Source: Lysobacterales bacterium (lineage in GTDB: Bacteria > Pseudomonadota > Gammaproteobacteria > Xanthomonadales > SZUA-36). From it: a stretch of 7,475 bases of DNA. The translations under genes were made by a program, and so were the position numbers. Below the pieces are notes generated by a model. It worked only from the letters and a program-made list of their open reading frames with translations, was not told the origin of the DNA and did not search any database. Of the stretch, positions 6,357-7,475 are shown one piece after another (the first letter of the stretch is position 1; every line of letters begins with the position of its first letter). The stretch covers positions 1 through 7,475 of the forward strand of contig JARFQZ010000281.1 in assembly GCA_029287515.1 (NCBI GenBank), given 5' to 3'.

Positions 6357-7284
6357 TGATCATCTGGCTTTTCCGCTTGTGGAAGCCCAGTTCAACCAGC
6401 AGCGAAAGGCTGCGATTGATATCCCACTGCCCCCCGATCACGTAATTCCAGGGAACCTGGGTGGCCTGCTCGATGGAAACCAGCAGCGTGTCTTCACCGA
6501 TGTCAATCGGAAGATCGAGTGTTTGAGCGATGTCCTGGTACATGGCGCCGACCCAGAGAACGCCGGTGAACCCTCCGATCTTTCCGTTCCAGCCGATGCG
6601 TGAAGAAATCACCGTTGCCTTGGCGTCGGTAAACGAAATATCCAGGTCGGTGGTTGTACGGTTGTAGTCGATCATGCCGAAGAAATCCTTGTAACCGCCT
6701 GCAACCGTTGTGCCCCAGCCGGTCACGTCGCCTTCATATTCGATCCTGAACGTGGTGTCCAGGCTGCAAGCATTGCCGGGCAAGCTGCAAAGGACCGGAA
6801 AAACAGGGGCCAGGTCCAGCCTGAGCGGGCCTTCCGCTTCCCCGTCGGTCCTTGCCAGGATGCCGTAGACGTTCCAGAACGGCAGAATCCACGCATCGAA
6901 GCGCAATGTGTAAGTGGTTTCCTCGTTCTGGACTTCGTTGACGACTGCCAGCCCCGGTGTTTTTACGTCCACTCCGTTAACGAAAATGCCCTCAACGTCG
7001 AAGGGTTGGTCCTGGTGCATGTAGCCCAGGGAGATACCGAACGGCCTGGGTAACACGTAACCCCGTTCACAGGCCGCCTTGCCCCATATCGGCAGGAAAT
7101 TTGACCACCTGTCCTCGCATACATTTTTGGAGGCATCGCCCTTCTCGTAAGGAATATTTGTGGATGGGTTTTCTCTCAGAGTGGCCGCCGAGGGTTGGTC
7201 CGCCTGTTCGTGACCTGGCTTGGCTTCCTGGGCAAAAGTGTTGACGCTCAGCAACAAGGCAAGCAGTAAGGTTGGTCTGGTCAT
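6337..7284 (-). CDS. Putative outer-membrane beta-barrel protein, function unknown
   Basis: Exported protein of 315 residues whose family I do not recognise. Residues 1-18 are a signal peptide (MTRP, hydrophobic TLLLALLLSV, then NTFA, cleavage likely before QEA). A polar, probably disordered stretch follows (19-55). The rest alternates short beta-strand-like segments rich in Gly, Tyr, Trp and Phe with polar turns, for example FGISLGYMH (82-90), YTLRFDAWILPFWNVYGIL (125-143), GWGTTVAGGY (189-198) and FTGVLWVGAMYQ (239-250). The chain ends NLTYRF, with the terminal Phe typical of barrels inserted by the BAM complex. Four Cys (56, 72, 166, 173) could form two disulfides. I prefer ATG 7284, preceded by a purine-rich AAGAAG; a TTG at 7308 would add eight residues including two Lys and also give a plausible signal peptide. 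The gene converges on the deacetylase gene, so the two are not in an operon. Confidence 0.75.
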   Translation of the reverse strand: MTRPTLLLALLLSVNTFAQEAKPGHEQADQPSAATLRENPSTNIPYEKGDASKNVCEDRWSNFLPIWGKAACERGYVLPRPFGISLGYMHQDQPFDVEGIFVNGVDVKTPGLAVVNEVQNEETTYTLRFDAWILPFWNVYGILARTDGEAEGPLRLDLAPVFPVLCSLPGNACSLDTTFRIEYEGDVTGWGTTVAGGYKDFFGMIDYNRTTTDLDISFTDAKATVISSRIGWNGKIGGFTGVLWVGAMYQDIAQTLDLPIDIGEDTLLVSIEQATQVPWNYVIGGQWDINRSLSLLVELGFHKRKSQMINLTYRF

Positions 7285-7363
7285 TAAGCAGATCTTCTTC
7301 GTGGCCAATGGTTACCCGGAATTGTGACAGGCGTGGGCGGGAAAGCCAAAGGCGGAGCATCAT

Positions 7364-7377
7364 TTTGTCACGACAAA
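7364..7377. promoter_or_regulatory. Perfect palindrome TTTGTC-AC-GACAAA, candidate regulator binding site
   Basis: Perfect 6-base arms surround a 2-base centre, in the AT-rich region between two divergent genes and about 40 bases before the flavoprotein start. TATATT (7381-7386) and TAGAAT (7394-7399), possible -10 elements, lie just downstream on the plus strand. The form fits a dimeric transcription factor, but I cannot assign it to a known family. Confidence 0.4.
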
Positions 7378-7417
7378 TGGTATATTAGAAAAATAGAATA
7401 CAACTTGCGGGACGCCG

Positions 7418-7475
7418 ATGAAACAAACCTCGAAGATTACGGTAGCCGGCGCAGGATTCGCCGCCATCACCGGCG
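7418..7475 (+). CDS. N-terminus of a Rossmann-fold FAD/NAD(P)-dependent oxidoreductase (cut by window edge)
   Basis: Only 19 codons are visible. Residues 6-19 read KITVAGAGFAAITG, a beta strand followed by the dinucleotide-binding loop G11-x-G13-x-x-A16. The GAGFAA form is common in type II NADH dehydrogenases and sulfide:quinone or flavocytochrome-c reductases, which bind FAD here, but other Rossmann enzymes share it. No signal peptide is evident. The ATG is preceded by a weak GCGGGA ribosome binding site (7408-7413) and by AT-rich promoter-like sequence. Which oxidoreductase it is cannot be settled from this fragment. Confidence 0.65.
   Translation, partial: MKQTSKITVAGAGFAAITG

Noticed and set aside
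6334..6362. Two TGATCA hexamers at the convergent junction as a repeat or site
   Set aside because: Six-base palindromes this short occur by chance, and one lies inside the coding end of the barrel-like gene.

Overview
The window looks like an ordinary chromosomal stretch from a G+C-rich, Gram-negative bacterium, most likely a gammaproteobacterium (a Woeseiaceae, Wenzhouxiangellaceae or Chromatiales-type lineage is my guess from protein flavour, not a demonstrated placement). Supporting signs are an RhlE-type DEAD-box helicase, a full-length Pat/PatZ-like acyl-CoA synthetase-acetyltransferase, a beta-barrel-like protein ending in Phe, and an exported DNRLRE-domain protein. I see no rRNA, tRNA, IS element, CRISPR array, phage gene or attachment site. 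No gene-free stretch exceeds 300 bases.

Layout, left to right. Positions 1-1280 (minus) hold RhlE, cut by the left edge in its basic C-terminal tail. Positions 1281-1469 are its leader, with a candidate extended -10 promoter and two small hairpins. Positions 1470-2534 (minus) encode an exported DNRLRE-domain protein. Positions 2609-5317 (minus) encode a 902-residue protein made of an NDP-forming acyl-CoA synthetase plus a C-terminal GNAT domain. An 83-base divergent intergenic region (5318-5400) separates it from 5401-6327 (plus), a complete histone-deacetylase-fold amidohydrolase that starts with TTG. Only nine bases separate that gene from a convergent outer-membrane-type protein at 6337-7284 (minus). 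Positions 7285-7417 are a divergent, AT-rich intergenic region with a perfect palindrome. The first 19 codons of a Rossmann-fold flavoprotein begin at 7418 (plus) and run off the right edge.

The most coherent functional story is the divergent pair in the centre: a Pat-type lysine acetyltransferase back to back with a Zn-dependent deacetylase. This resembles in logic the Bacillus acuA/acuC pair that controls acetyl-CoA synthetase by reversible acetylation. Unlike the enterobacterial Pat proteins, this synthetase half keeps the phosphorylatable His (H256), so it may be a true bifunctional enzyme. The other genes have no visible functional link to this pair. I do not see evidence for a wholly new system; the points worth following are this acetylation switch, two palindromic intergenic sites, and two exported proteins of unknown role.
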